The position numbers were made by a program, and so were the translations under genes. A DNA stretch of 64,000 nucleotides from Glandiceps talaboti. Lineage: Eukaryota; Hemichordata; Enteropneusta; Spengelidae. The DNA lies in NCBI RefSeq assembly GCF_964340395.1, contig NC_135562.1, positions 15,523,796 through 15,587,795 on the forward strand, written 5' to 3'. Shown in pieces: positions 42,327 through 53,945 of this stretch (position 1 is the first letter of the stretch; every line of letters begins with the position of its first letter). Under the pieces are notes generated by a model. It made no database searches. It had not been told where the DNA came from and was given only the letters and a program-made list of their open reading frames with translations.

Positions 42327-42800
42327 GTAGTGATGATGGGTGGATGGAATCTGCATGTTGTTGGTTCATTCAAGCCCCGTCGCTGCTGTTTGTTTCTAAA
42401 TGGCTAAAGTTGGGCAAGATTTGAACCACAATTGTACCCTCAGTCAACCCAGCTTTATAATTGAGGACCTGGTGGGATAGAGGTTTGTAATGTGAATGCT
42501 TTAATCTTATACGCTTATAGAGGCTGCAATGGATTGCATGCTCCCCAGGGAGTTGAGGAAGTTAAGGGCCGCTGTATAGTCTTGCTGCTAGACGTTCGGG
42601 CTTTCTTTCGATGCTAAAACTATAAGCGAACGAAGTTCGCATGTGAGGGCCTGCCCGAACTCGGATGTTCCATCCTCGATAGCGTTGTTCGGCTGTGTGT
42701 CGTATTTTATCGGAAGAACATCCGAGGGCTAGCTGATAGACTAGTCGCTGTACCGCTATAGATCCGTACCGTGAAAGCGCTGTATGAAACACCAATTACT
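42327..42800 (+). mobile_element. tRNA-derived SINE copy with a nested insertion
   Basis: The body is collinear with the kinase-intron SINEs (GTCAACCCAGCT, GAGGACCTGGTGGGATAG, TACCGCT, GCGCTGTATGAAA) and has a B-box-like GTTGGTTCATTCAAGCCCC. It is split by the element at 42577-42746. Confidence 0.6.
42577..42746. mobile_element. Small element nested in the SINE, 6-bp duplication
   Basis: GCTGTA occurs at 42571-42576 and again at 42747-42752, exactly where the SINE is interrupted. The ends TAGTCTTGCTGCTAG and CTAGCTGATAGACTAGTC are imperfect inverted repeats, and AACTCGGATGTTCC pairs with GGAAGAACATCCGAG inside. Confidence 0.6.
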
Positions 42801-42960
42801 ATCTTCAGCTGCATGGAGCGCCCCCAACGCAAACTAAGAGAAAGTTGTTAGAAATGATTTGCCCGTGTATGACGTAACAATTACCTTCTAATTTGCAATC
42901 GTTATCATTTCATTACGCTCGTCATATTATTATTACCATCAGATTTGTTCGGTTCTTTCA

Positions 42961-43860
42961 TTGGTCATAATTCTCCCTAGAGATCTAGATATGCCTATGA
43001 CGTCACACATGTGTTTGAAATTTCGGCAACCCTTTAGTAGCATGCTGATATCACTATTTTTGGGTCTTTTCTTGACGCTTGCGCGACTTGGATACACAAA
43101 CACAGAATGCAGAGATTATATGCGATATTCGACGGATGCTGGCGTGTATGGATATTCACTGAGTAATAACACGAACATCCAAACTGTCGATTCCTGTGCT
43201 GAAATGTGTGCGCGGGAAAAAAATTGCCGCTCTTTTATTTATAACTACAGTAGCGGGCTGTGTGAATTAAAGAGTGCTGGAGAAGAAGAACTGGATGGTT
43301 TGCAATTATATGATGGCGACCATGTCGTTGTGTATGTAGAAATACAGTCTGTGGCGGAGGTAGGATCATATTAGAATTCTCTCACTCATCAGAAACACGT
43401 TTCCAACATGCCATGACAACATATTTTCACACTAGTGTTATCGCTTATCAATAGGAGTCATAAGGATTACCCAGGATCTTTCTTTTCTTCTGGACCTAGA
43501 CGACAGTTTTTCACACCTTGGTTTTAATGCTCATCTGATCTGGCCCTTTTAAAAGGACATCGTGATGTTGACTGTCTTAGAATCAAATCTCGTGATAAGC
43601 AATCATTAAGTTCAAATACGCCTCTTTTGTTTGCAAATACAAAATGTCGATTTATCCTCTTACGAGACAGACGAGTCGGAACTGAAAGGTTTTCTCACTA
43701 CTGGCTAATTTACAAGATCTTTGAAGTTATCATGAAATGTGTTCATCATTTATGTTTGGGCCTACAAGTGTCTTGATAACCTAGCTTGTACCCGTGAATT
43801 ACATGAATGTACAGTGCTTAGAAAATGGACGTTTGCATATACCCCCCCCAACATCCACAT

Positions 43861-43917
<57 letters not shown>

Positions 43918-45216
43918 AGTAAAAGAAAGCTATGTTGAACAGAACTACCTCTGAGATTGCCAAGAATTAAACATTAACCCACTTTATGCCAATTTAACGT
44001 CACATTTCTCAAACGATATTTTACAGGAGGAAGAGATTGAGAGTGAAACAACTTCTGGAAATGACGGTATGTAAAATTTGATAAATCGGTCCCTGTCGCG
44101 GCGTTCACGTCAGAACTCAGTTTATGATTAAAATCTGATGTGGTGAAAGGGGCTAGATGTCTTTATTTACCTCTATTTCCATCGTTTTGTGTCGTTCACT
44201 TTATTCCGGGTGATCGCCGCCTTCCCACATCTGACCCTGTGTAATAGAAATTCTCATTCAAATCTCGCGCTTTTTTGAGAGATTTCTTCAACGGATCAGC
44301 ACGTTTCTTTCAAAACAGAAGCTTAAAAAGATAAAATGGTGCGAATTTTACCTGTTTCATCATGGCTGTGTTCTTTCTGGTTCACCAATTTTACTTGAAG
44401 GGCAATATGACAATGTGCATGTTTTGCTCACTGCGCTCACTGCACTTTGCCAAATCGCAAAAAAGGGGCTGGCACCTCCGAGTTCTCTCCCAGCCCATAA
44501 TTTCAGAAGGCATGTTATCGGAAAATATATTTATTTTTGTTTTATATTGGTGCGCACGGACCTTTTTATCACAAACGATGTTAGTAGTATAATTTCAATT
44601 CGTAGGCTATCAAACAATCTCCTATATAATTCCAGCCATTAGCCATGCACTCAAAGTTTAAACTCTGTCTGGTTTTTTTATAGGCTGTAATATATGGTAC
44701 CATGGCTATACAGGTTTTGACTATAACTATACATATATACCTATGGCATATGAAGCATCATCCCATCGTTTCATGGTCAGGGGACAGACAGAGAACGTAC
44801 ACATTGCAGTTGCAGGGGAAGATCCAACTCTAGGCACCGTAAACGTGTATGAGATAATTCTGGATCGGACAAACGGGACACATTTGGAGAACGCCGTTAG
44901 ATTTTGCAATAGTAGTACTATGCAGTGTGAAGACGTGGCAACTGAAGTTTCATCCGGTGTGCTGGACGCGGAATATTTCCGCAAATTTAGGGTGCGTTAT
45001 TTTGGTAACGACAACGATATCTTGCAAGTTCTTCGAGAGAGCGAACTTCACGTGGCTTTACATAATGCACAGCCAATGCCGATCAATTACTATGGCTTCA
45101 CGGGCTGGCAGGGAGGCCAGGTGGAGTACATTGTATGTGTCGTCCGTGTATTACAGGAAGGTGAGTACGAACTCTCAAGGCAGGTTGGCATCACGATTAT
45201 AGCAGTGACAAAACAA

Positions 45217-45278
<62 letters not shown>

Positions 45279-45292
45279 CGGCGAATACGGCG

Positions 45293-45332
<40 letters not shown>

Positions 45333-46198
45333 CGATATGACAACACGAGACAGACAGACAGACAGACAGACAGACAGTCAGAGAGACTATTTGGTAATCG
45401 TGACGTTTTGCTATTTTCGACCACTTTCTCTGCCATTTTGCCATATCAAGAGTCTTTATGGCTTGTCTAGCTAGGAGACATTTTGTTTCAGCATTTATGA
45501 TTTTCGTTATATATGTGTCAGCATAATCTGTGACGAAGTGAGCTGAAGAAACATCGCATCGTCGTAATAAAGGATTGTACTGTTATGGGTCTGTGCAACG
45601 AGTAACAATGAGAGTACACTACAAAGTTGAAGTGAAACGTAGATAGGAGAATATCAATATTGTATTCAAAAATAATTTCAATTTGTCGCTTTTTGAAACC
45701 ACTGTCCACTCGACGCCATACTTGTTTGATCATTGCCGTTGGGAGCGCATATAGACTTTTATTACCAGAAGGAACATTGGCAAGTAAGTGTAGCAAATTG
45801 TGAGGTAAATGTAATTTTTACTAAGAAGACAAGCTATTATTATGACGTATAACTTTCATCCCTAGCAACCACGACACTGTCTATAGCAACTACGTACTAA
45901 CTGCTTATATGTTATTTTTAATAAAGGTTATTTGTGTTCATGGTCCGAGTGGCTGGACAGTTATGATGCCGACAACATTGGAGATTTCGAAACATTATCC
46001 AGTACCCGGGAAATGTACCCTAATGACGTATGTGAGGCTCCCTATGCCATCAAGTCCCGTTCTCAGAATGGAGCAGCCATTCTTCACAACAACGAGATTT
46101 TACGTCACTATAGCGCCCTAGAAGGTTTGGTGTGTTACAACGAAGACCAGATAGACGGAGTAACGTGTAGTGACTATGCGGTAGCTTTCTGTTGCTAA
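42961..46198 (+). CDS. Secreted PAN / FAMeT-like / WxxW domain protein, four exons
   Basis: Exons: 42961-43359, 44027-44066, 44684-45160, 45927-46198; phases close to 395 residues. An alternative Met at residue 28 (43042) starts a textbook signal peptide (LISLFLGLFLTLA), so the mature start is probably there, giving 368 residues. Residues about 49-130 form a PAN/apple-type domain (ECRDYM..., CAEMCAREKNCRSFIYNYSS). After a short acidic linker from exon 2, residues about 148-306 match the farnesoic acid O-methyltransferase-like fold (AYEASSHRFMVRG, HIAVAGED, VYEIILDRTNG, YFRKFRVRYFG, YYGFTGW), which in animals is a non-catalytic beta domain. Residues 307-395 are a WxxW domain of the mucin-2/CILP type (WSEWLDSYD, GDFET, GLVCYNEDQ, CSDYAVAFCC). 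No membrane segment follows, so it is probably secreted, perhaps matrix or mucus. The last acceptor (AATAAAG) is weak but keeps phase. Confidence 0.82.
43858..43917 (+). repeat. (CA)n microsatellite in intron 1 of the PAN/WxxW gene
   Basis: About 28 CA units. Confidence 0.95.
44127..44240 (+). mobile_element. Half-copy of foldback family C
   Basis: GATTAAAATCTGATGTGGTGA to GGGTGATCGCCGCC matches the left arm of 13943-14196; the complementary arm is missing. It lies in intron 2 of the PAN/WxxW gene. Confidence 0.55.
45218..45376 (+). repeat. (GAT)n, (AAC)n and (GACA)n cluster in intron 3
   Basis: About 20 GAT, 12 AAC and 7 GACA units follow each other within 160 bp directly after exon 3. If the donor failed to splice, the frame would read an Asp run and an Asn run, which are artefacts of the repeat. 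Confidence 0.9.
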
Positions 46199-46315
46199 TA
46201 TCATTGCAATGTATGAAATTAAATGCTTTCAGTTAGGGACGATTGACAGACATGAATATTGATGAAAAAAGTGCACTAAAACTTACAATCTACCTCAACG
46301 TCAGTGTATATACAT

Positions 46316-46318
46316 ATC

Positions 46319-46365
<47 letters not shown>

Positions 46366-46376
46366 GCCTGCCTGCC

Positions 46377-46436
<60 letters not shown>

Positions 46437-46440
46437 CGTC
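46316..46440 (+). repeat. (TGTC)n microsatellite
   Basis: About 30 TGTC units with a few TGCC changes, 120 bp after the stop of the PAN/WxxW gene. Confidence 0.95.
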
Positions 46441-46484
46441 TATTCGCAAGGATTTGAACCCCTTCCGTTTTGATAGAAAATGAC

Positions 46485-47002
46485 TTAAAGCTGCACCAGC
46501 TGCAACTGGAATGTTTAATACAGTAACCTACTCTTACTATCATACACCCTGAATAGTATTGCATTACCCGTGAGTAAAAATTGTTTTGTAACTTATACAT
46601 CATAATCAAATCAAATCAAATTGATTTTGTGTCCGACCCCTAAAATCAGCGCCCTCAACGGCAATCATGATCTCGACCAGTTTCTGTACTGCGTATGGTC
46701 AATATCGACCACTGGTTAACAATGTAAAATCATGTCTGATTATAATAATTGGCATTTCAACAATTTTCAGTGGATATATAGATATTGTCCCATCGCGAAA
46801 TGATACTCCAGTTACAACTTGTGCAGTTCAAAATGGCGACAGATTCAACCCTAAACTTTTGCTCAAGATTTCTACAGAAAATATTGATACAAATTAACAG
46901 ATACAATGTCTTTTTATGAGTAATTGATAGGTATTTTTTAGTGAACAGTTCTTTGGTTACTTGATGAAAACAAAATCTCAGTTGCAGCTAGTGCAGGTTT
47001 AA
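46485..47002. mobile_element. TTAA-flanked MITE, family A copy 3
   Basis: It begins TTAAAGCTGCACCAGCTGCA and ends TGCAGCTAGTGCAGGTTTAA, a good terminal inverted repeat. The interior, inverted compared with copies 1 and 2, has CCCCTAAAATCAGCGCCCTCAA. At 518 bp it is the longest copy. Confidence 0.75.
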
Positions 47003-47620
47003 CACTGTGTATACAATTACAGTCTGTATTTAAGTGAAAATTTGATTACGTAACCGACCATTCACCAACATTTATTTTTGATACAATACTTTAATTGATG
47101 GCATTCATTTGGCAAATGACGTACTTCCGGTTTAAATTACAAAACACTGGCATTGACAGTGAACGACAATATAATGTAACCGTGGGCAATATTTTATAGT
47201 CTACATGATTGGTTACCTCCTTAACCGTGTTTAAGTACAGTGATCAAAAAAGTATTTTCTTAATTGGTTTGAACTTTCTCAGGGTGCACTCATCTATCTA
47301 AAATATTTATGTGATGTAAATAAAAAGCCGTTATTTTCACCTCAGGGATATTTCGACTTGATTTATTTTCAGTAATTGGGATGATATTCGCACGGAAACT
47401 TCATAGTTTCAGCAAAATTGAGCTCAAAGGGTTTCTCAAAAAATCTGACTAGCTTACGCTCAAAATCAATCTGATTAAAATCCGATGTAGATGTCGGCTA
47501 ATCGTTCATTGCTATTTTACCTTCGTTATTTTGCCTGAATTGACCTTCTTGGTACATGTTTACATTTTTTAGCCTGATCACCTTCTCTACTGTAGACTAA
47601 CCAAGAACTGGACCTACGAT
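47003..47620. other. Gene-free stretch
   Basis: No exon is seen. A piece of foldback family C (AATCTGATTAAAATCCGATG) lies at 47469-47490. Confidence 0.4.
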
Positions 47621-47625
47621 ACAAA

Positions 47626-48012
47626 ACAACACAACACAACACAACACAACACAACACAACACAACACAACACAACGCAACGCAACGCAACGCAACGCAAC
47701 GCAACGCAACGCAACGCAACGCAACCCAACCCAACGCAACGCAACGCAACGCAACGCAACGCAACACGACACAACACAATGCAACGCAACGCAACGCAAC
47801 ACAACACAACACAACACAACACAACACAACACAAAATGCAATACAATACAATATATCACAAAATACAATACAATACAACACAATATAATACAGTACAACA
47901 CAAAATAAAAATATAATACAATACAATACAATACAATACAATAAAAATACAATACAATAAAAAATACAATACAGTACATTGCAATACAATGCATTACAAA
48001 ATACAATACAAT
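47626..48012 (+). repeat. Pentanucleotide array (ACAAC)/(GCAAC)/(AATAC)n, left of the LINE
   Basis: Blocks of CAACA units, then CAACG, then CAACA again, pass into AATAC units near 47850. Same strand orientation as the array right of the LINE at 50662. Long frames on the minus strand here are repeat translations. Confidence 0.95.
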
Positions 48013-48123
48013 ATATATATATAGGTCGTTTATTGCAGTCCATGGCCATTGGCCCAAAATGCAATACATTTACATAATTACATTCACTTGTTAAAAGCAG
48101 AAAAAAGGAAAACAAAATGTCGC

Positions 48124-49113
48124 TCACAACAAAGAATCTGCTTCTTTCCTCAGAGAAAGAGCATGAAAAAGAAATACAGCCAACTTTTGCAATATATCTC
48201 CGTTCTCACTATGCATTATTTCAATAAACTTTTCGTAGGATGGTGGTGAATAATAATAGGCAGGAATATATTTGTTGCGATATTGGTTGAAAAAGGTACA
48301 TTTCAGAAGAAAGTGGAATTCATCCTCAACTTCTCTAAAATCACAAAGTTTACAAATACGATCCTGTCTCTCTATGCCATATTTTCTCTCACTTTCGATT
48401 TTTAAGCAATGTGCAGAACACCTGAAACGTGCTAACATCTTCCGATGTTTGTCAATGGTAACAGAGAACAAATACTTTTCAGGTTGCAGCAGGGATTTGA
48501 AATTTCTGTAATCTTCTAGTTTATCTAAGGTTGATATTTCACTGTGCCAATTTAAAAATAAAAACTGTTTAAATCTAGTGGTGAATGTGCCTATAAAAAG
48601 GTCTATATTGTCAACTTCCTGTGCGTCCCATATATCTTGTAAACCAGAAATAGAGAGTAAGGTTCGTACTTCTCTGACCCATGTACCCTTAGATCTTAAA
48701 CCAGAGTTTTCAATTTGGTAAAGCATATTATAGCATTTTTTTGGGTATCTATAATTTGGCATATTTACAAGTTTGGCCCAATATTTAATACATTTTTTTG
48801 CTGTTATTAGATATATTGGGTATCTCCCACATTCACCAAGAACAGCACAATTTGGAGCGCAATGTGGAAGCCCTAAAAATATTCTGCATGCTAAAAGCTG
48901 TACCCTTTCTAGTGACAAGTAACTTTGAAAACCCCAAAGTTCAGATCCATACGTCAAAATTGGTGAAATCATTGAATCAAACAACTTAAAGAAAGTATCA
49001 TATGACAAGGTACCAACTCTATTACACTTGCTCCAGGCGTTTATAAAAGCTTTTCTGCCCTGTTGTGATAGCAATTTGGTGGCTTGAAACCACTTTAAAC
49101 GACATGATAACAA
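48124..49113 (-). pseudogene. LINE pol C-terminal region
   Basis: This 329-residue frame continues the RT protein after the single-base shift. It contains SPILTYGSELWGFQ and the cysteine/histidine motif CKLCDFREVEDEFHFLLKC, the zinc-knuckle-like C-terminal mark of many LINEs. Its frame is otherwise intact, so the copy is young. Confidence 0.85.
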
Positions 49114-49159
49114 TAATCCTAGGTATTTGTAGTATGAAACAACTTCAAGTGCCTTCCCG

Positions 49160-50650
49160 TTAAAAACCCATTTTTCTCTCTTTGACTACTATTTTTGTCT
49201 TAGATAAATTGACAGTCATCTGCCATTTACTACAGTATTCACTTAGAGTGGTTAATAATTTTTGAAGTCCTATAATTGTGTCAGAAAACATTACAACATC
49301 GTCTGCAAATAGTAAACACATGATTTCAACTAAGTCTGGGGACAGCTGCACTCCACGCTGGCCAGTAACATGGATTTCCCTTGCTAATTCATTGATAAAA
49401 AATGAAAATAAGAAGGGGCTAAGCATACACCCTTGGCGTACGCCACTGTGACAGTTAAAATATTCAGTATTACCATCACCTGTTCTCACACAAGACTTGA
49501 CACTGTTATAGATACTGTTAAGCATTCTGAACATCTTTCCCTTCACACCACCTTTCAAAAGGAGATACCATAACCTCTGACGTTCAACCGTGTCAAACGC
49601 TTTAGAAAAATCGACGAATACGCAATAGAATTTCCCCTTATTCATTGTCAGATACTTCTGGATAATTGACTGAAGGATGAATACATTATCGACAGTAGAA
49701 TAACCTCGTCTAAAGCCAGCTTGCGCTTCGTCAATTTTATCGAAAGCCTTTGCCCAAAATGTAAGACGCCTGTTTAAAATCCAGGTAAATATTTTACTAA
49801 AGATACTTAAAAGAGAAATACCTCTATAGTTATCTGGTACATTAATAGGTCCTTTCTTGTGAATAGGTACAATTATAGCTTTTGACCATTCTGTTGGAAA
49901 TAACCCAGTGTCTAAAATTCTATTGAACAAAACATTTAAATATGGTACAAGAAAATGTGAACAGGTCTTCATAAATTCGCCCAAAACTTTATCAGGTCCT
50001 GGTGATTTACCATTTTTCAGGTTTGCAATACTACATAAAATTTCCTCGTTTGTAATAGGACCATTCAGAATATCATAGGTCAAATCTCCTTCAATAGGGA
50101 AAACGTCATCAACTGTAGATTCTAACAAATGGGTAAAATCATCCGATAAATGAAAAGGTGGGGGTTCAGAATCATTTTGGAACAGCTTACTAAAATAATT
50201 GAACCAAACATCTGGCAGAAGAGAAGGGGTGCGTGTTCTAAAAGAAGTAATTTTATGGAGAGTATGCCAGAAACGGGTTGGGTCGTTGATAGAAGTAGCC
50301 AACTGCTTTCTACGAGTATCAAGAAATTTTCGTCTTTTTACATTACACATATTTTTAAACTCTGATCTCAGTCTTTTAAAACTATTGAGAAAACAAACGT
50401 TACCCTCAGAGCGAAATTTCCTCAAGCACCTAAACTTCTCCAATTTTAATTTTTTGCACTCTGAGTCAAACCAATCGGGTTGTTTTCGCTGGCGTTCTTT
50501 ACCCAAGCTGTACACTTTCTTGACCATATTACACTTAGATGCTGCGTCATCAAAAATATGTTGAATGGCTGACACAAAATCGTCTACCTCAATATTGTCA
50601 TTCTCAATACAATTGTTTAAAAGAGCAGTAGCGGAATCTGACTGACAATG
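49160..50650 (-). pseudogene. LINE reverse transcriptase (frameshifted pol, N-terminal part)
   Basis: After a linker with KQPDWFDSECKKLK, the RT domain is complete: SPGPDKVLGEF, WSKAIIVPIHKKG, NYRGISLLSIFSKIF, the catalytic block FVDFSKAFDTV, GVRQGCMLSPFLFSFF, and LLFADDVVMFS. The VRQGCxLSP form argues against CR1/L2 (PQGSxLGP). The frame stops at 49160 only because of one extra A in a run near 49170; in the next frame the protein goes on as WVFNGKALEVVSYYKYLG into the ORF at 48124-49113. The upstream frame continues into the (AATAC)n array, which is an artefact. One frameshift and 5' truncation make this copy inactive. Confidence 0.88.
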
Positions 50651-50661
50651 ATTAATGAAAG

Positions 50662-50916
50662 AATACAATACAATACAAAACAAAATACAATATATTGCAA
50701 TACATTGCAATACAAAATACAATACAATACAATACAATACAATACAATACAATACAATACAATACAATACAATACAATACAATACAATACAATACAATAC
50801 AATACAAAATACAATATATTGCAATACACTGCAATACAAAATACAATACAAGACAATACAAAATAAAATAAAATACAATACAATACAAAATAAAATACAA
50901 AATACAGTACAGCACA
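50662..50916 (+). repeat. Pentanucleotide array (AATAC)n, right of the LINE
   Basis: About 50 units, mostly perfect, with interspersed AAAATAC and TTGCAATAC variants. Confidence 0.95.
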
Positions 50917-50939
50917 GTACAATACAAATGTATTAATCC

Positions 50940-51590
50940 TTCACAGGAAATTTCAATGTCTGTCAGTAAAAACAGAACGAGGATATAAAAACAACTAAAA
51001 CGAGTACATCAAATGCAAGACTTTGAATCAAATATAGATATATTCACAATAAAAGAACACCACGACGAAAAAGATTGGACCTCCCAGACTAAATGCACAT
51101 ATATCCAAGTAAAAGCTGGTGTATATCTCGTACTGTACAGACAGTTACATTCATCGCATTGGGGAATAAAACCACATTACGTGACAAGTGCTCCGAATCA
51201 ACACAGTGTCAAATAACATTGCACAACGACAGCTGTATTTAACGGAAATCCTGTACCCGTAATTCAATAACTGCACGTATAATCATAGTGCCGTAACTAT
51301 AGCAACGTGTATGCTTCATAAACAGTTGTAACGATTCATTCTGTAAGATCATATTTAAAGACAGTCACGTCGTCGGAAATCTTAACAATTAGATGCAAAC
51401 ATGAATGCAGGAATAGATACACGGATGAATAGAGGTGTGAATTTATATTGCTAGACAAAGTCACAATTCGTGAATCAATCCGATGGAGTAACTATGAAAG
51501 CAAACTCTCTATATATCTGGGTACGTTTAATAATATATACAAGGTTAAAGCAATAATTTGAATATAATAAAGAGGGAGTTATATACAGTT
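50940..51590. other. Gene-free stretch
   Basis: Nothing beyond short frames without domain character. Confidence 0.4.
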
Positions 51591-51597
51591 GAAAGAG

Positions 51598-51598
51598 A

Positions 51599-51652
<54 letters not shown>

Positions 51653-51785
51653 CCAACCAACCAACAACCAACCAACCAACAACCAACCAACCAACCAACC
51701 AACCATTCAGTCAGTCAGTCAGTCAGTCAGTTAGTCAGTCGATATTCCACCCATCCATCCATCCATCCATCCATCCATCCATCAG

Positions 51786-51840
<55 letters not shown>

Positions 51841-51864
51841 ATGTCTGTCTGCCTGTCTGTCTGT
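51598..51864 (+). repeat. Compound microsatellite (AATC)(AACC)(AGTC)(ATCC)(TGTC)
   Basis: Five different tetranucleotides lie end to end over 265 bp, each differing from its neighbour by one or two bases, followed by a C run at 51958-51972 and an (AACC)n tract at 52055-52090. Confidence 0.95.
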
Positions 51865-52509
51865 CGTTTGATGAAAAATGTCTGATCGGTAGATTGATTA
51901 AATTCAATGATATTGATTTCCATGTAAATTGGCGGATTGATTCTATCATTCATCAACCCCCCCCCCCCCCCCACACACACACATTGTACAATAAACCAAC
52001 AAATGCATCGATCATACAACTGGTTACAACTCCAGCGCGATAAACTTTAACTACCAACCAACCAACCAACCAACCAACCAACCAACCTACCTACCTACCA
52101 ATCGAATCAGTGACCGATGACCAACGATGATCTTCTTTTTCAAACATTTTTCATTCTCACCAAAGCATACAAAAGTGACAATATTTCTCAGTCCGAATGA
52201 TTACATTTAAAGGGAACTCTGACCCACATGTACCATTTAGCAAAATAACCGCAAGATTCTCTTACAGTAATGGATTGTATTCTTCTCACTAAACGGCAAT
52301 AAAGAACAATACAGACTGACGATTGTTTTTCATTAAAACTCATCTCAAGGTCGAAGAAACAAACTATACAGAACAGGTTGTCTGAGAGATTGTATTGAGA
52401 ATGCCAATGGAGCTTTCTTTTTGTCACGGGTACTGCCTTCCTACTAAATACTTGGTATTAATTGGCGGTCGACAATGCTCAGTAAATGTTGTAATGTATG
52501 TACCTACAG

Positions 52510-52672
52510 AATGGGGGACAACAGAGGCCAGCACTCAAATGGACGTCTATTCAAATCCAAAGGATTCTCAATTGACGTCAGGGTCCATAACACTCCACTT
52601 GTGTACACCGTTATAATACAAGGTATGTCGTCAGGAGTACAGAAACAGATCTATACTGTCATCTGCACATAA
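52510..52672 (+). CDS. Orphan exon candidate, unknown product
   Basis: A fair acceptor (GTATGTACCTACAG) precedes a frame encoding MGDNRGQHSNGRLFKSKG, FSIDVRVHNTPLVYTVIIQG and ending QKQIYTVICT-stop. An internal CAAG/GTATGT donor at about 52621 would make it an internal exon instead. The alternating hydrophobic pattern suggests a beta-rich domain, but no family is recognised and no partner exon was identified. Confidence 0.25.
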
Positions 52673-52699
52673 AACGTTTCTCTCCGTAAAGAAGGTGTA

Positions 52700-53660
52700 A
52701 ACAAGTGCTAGAGTCAGTTTACGTGAAAAGTTATTGGTGGTAATATGTACATGACGTCATGGGTTGTGGTTCAAGCATCGACTATGAACATGAACGTGAA
52801 CGTGAACAAGGTAAGATCGGTAGACACTGTATTATTTTTAACAAATTTTAGTCATACAGTACCGACCATCAAAACTGAATGAAGACACTATTTTTTATCA
52901 CTTTCAACATCATTAACGCGTCTTGCGCATGTCTAATTCAATCACCAACCCGTTTCTAAGATACATATTTGTGCGACTGAATACTAAAATGAATGTGGAA
53001 TTGGCCAAAAAAAGTTAGTAAAAATCAAGAGTTTCTGTTTACGGTCTCTTAGTGTTGTACGTTTTGTCCAGATATTCCCCATGCCCCTTTGTATATGTTC
53101 AATGAAATTTGTGTTGAATCACAGACAAGTAAGGTGGTTGAAGACAGATACAAAGCTATACTGTAAAGTGGGCTCGGAATAAATTCAAAGCTTACACGAT
53201 ATAAATTAGTTCTTTGTTGTCAAAAACCTTAGAATTTCTCCTCTTAATTCTCTCTGGAAGTCTTGCGTGAAATTACACAATCAAAGAAAATACAAAAGCT
53301 ATTGTTTCATTAAACACGAGCTTTTGGATTGGGATTTCTCTGCTCCTCACAAGAAAGTTGTATTTGTTATTATTCTGTTCTTAAAGTAACACACGCTGAG
53401 TTAATAAGCTTTATACTCGAGTGAAAATACTTAAAGAAAACCACATTCCAGTCTAATGTTAATGTCAGTACATGTCGTCTATGCCATTACAATTGTCTTC
53501 TGACATTGTTAGAATAGTTGATTCCATAGTAAAGATTTTCTGACATTTTTTGACGCGTGTGATAAATTACGTCATCGGATCGTTTACGAGTTATATCTTA
53601 ATATCAGGTTTGAAGTCAGTCAATTGTAAACGTACATAAACTTCAGCTTAATTCTATCAC
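52700..53660. other. Gene-free stretch
   Basis: No exon, repeat array or RNA gene seen, apart from a triple GAACGT unit near 52787. Confidence 0.4.
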
Positions 53661-53679
53661 GTATCACGCGAGAGAGTGG

Positions 53680-53893
53680 TATGTATGTATGTATGTATGT
53701 ATGTATGTATGTATGTATGTATGTATGTATGTATGTATGTATGTACTAGTATGTATGTATGTATGTATGTATGTATGTATGTATGTATGTATGTATGTAT
53801 GTATATTATATATATACAGATAGCGACTGACAGAGACAGAGACACAGAATCAGAGAGACAGGGAGACAGACAATCAGACAAATATAGAGGGAC

Positions 53894-53940
<47 letters not shown>

Positions 53941-53945
53941 GTAGA
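53680..53945 (+). repeat. (TATG)n and (GACA)n microsatellites
   Basis: (GTAT)n at 53680-53805 with one CTAG interruption, then GACAGAGA-type units and (GACA)n at 53896-53940. Confidence 0.95.

Larger units (their letters stand above)
48013..50657 (-). mobile_element. 5'-truncated LINE embedded in a pentanucleotide array
   Basis: The element runs on the minus strand from a truncated 5' side at about 50657 to a 3' end at about 48013. The 3' untranslated region includes GGACTGCAATAAACGACC with an AATAAA hexamer, then a short (TA)n and the (ATTGT)n array. No endonuclease domain is present. Arrays of the same unit and strand border both sides. Confidence 0.85.

Noticed and set aside
45175-45474. 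Extension of PAN/WxxW exon 3 through poly-Asp and poly-Asn runs
   Set aside because: A strong GTGAGT donor at 45161 fits the phase of the WxxW exon; the extension is microsatellite.
47597-48127. Cys/Val/Leu-rich frames on the minus strand
   Set aside because: They read through the ACAAC/GCAAC/AATAC pentanucleotide array and have no complexity beyond it.
47617-50916. CRISPR-like reading of regularly spaced repeats
   Set aside because: The context is a eukaryotic genome and the repeats are simple tandem arrays without unique spacers. The same applies to the arrays at 33805, 56430 and 58868.
50660-50936. Tyr/Ile/Cys-rich frames on both strands, including the apparent N terminus of the LINE pol
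   Set aside because: Pure (AATAC)n translation. The real LINE sequence begins at about 50650.
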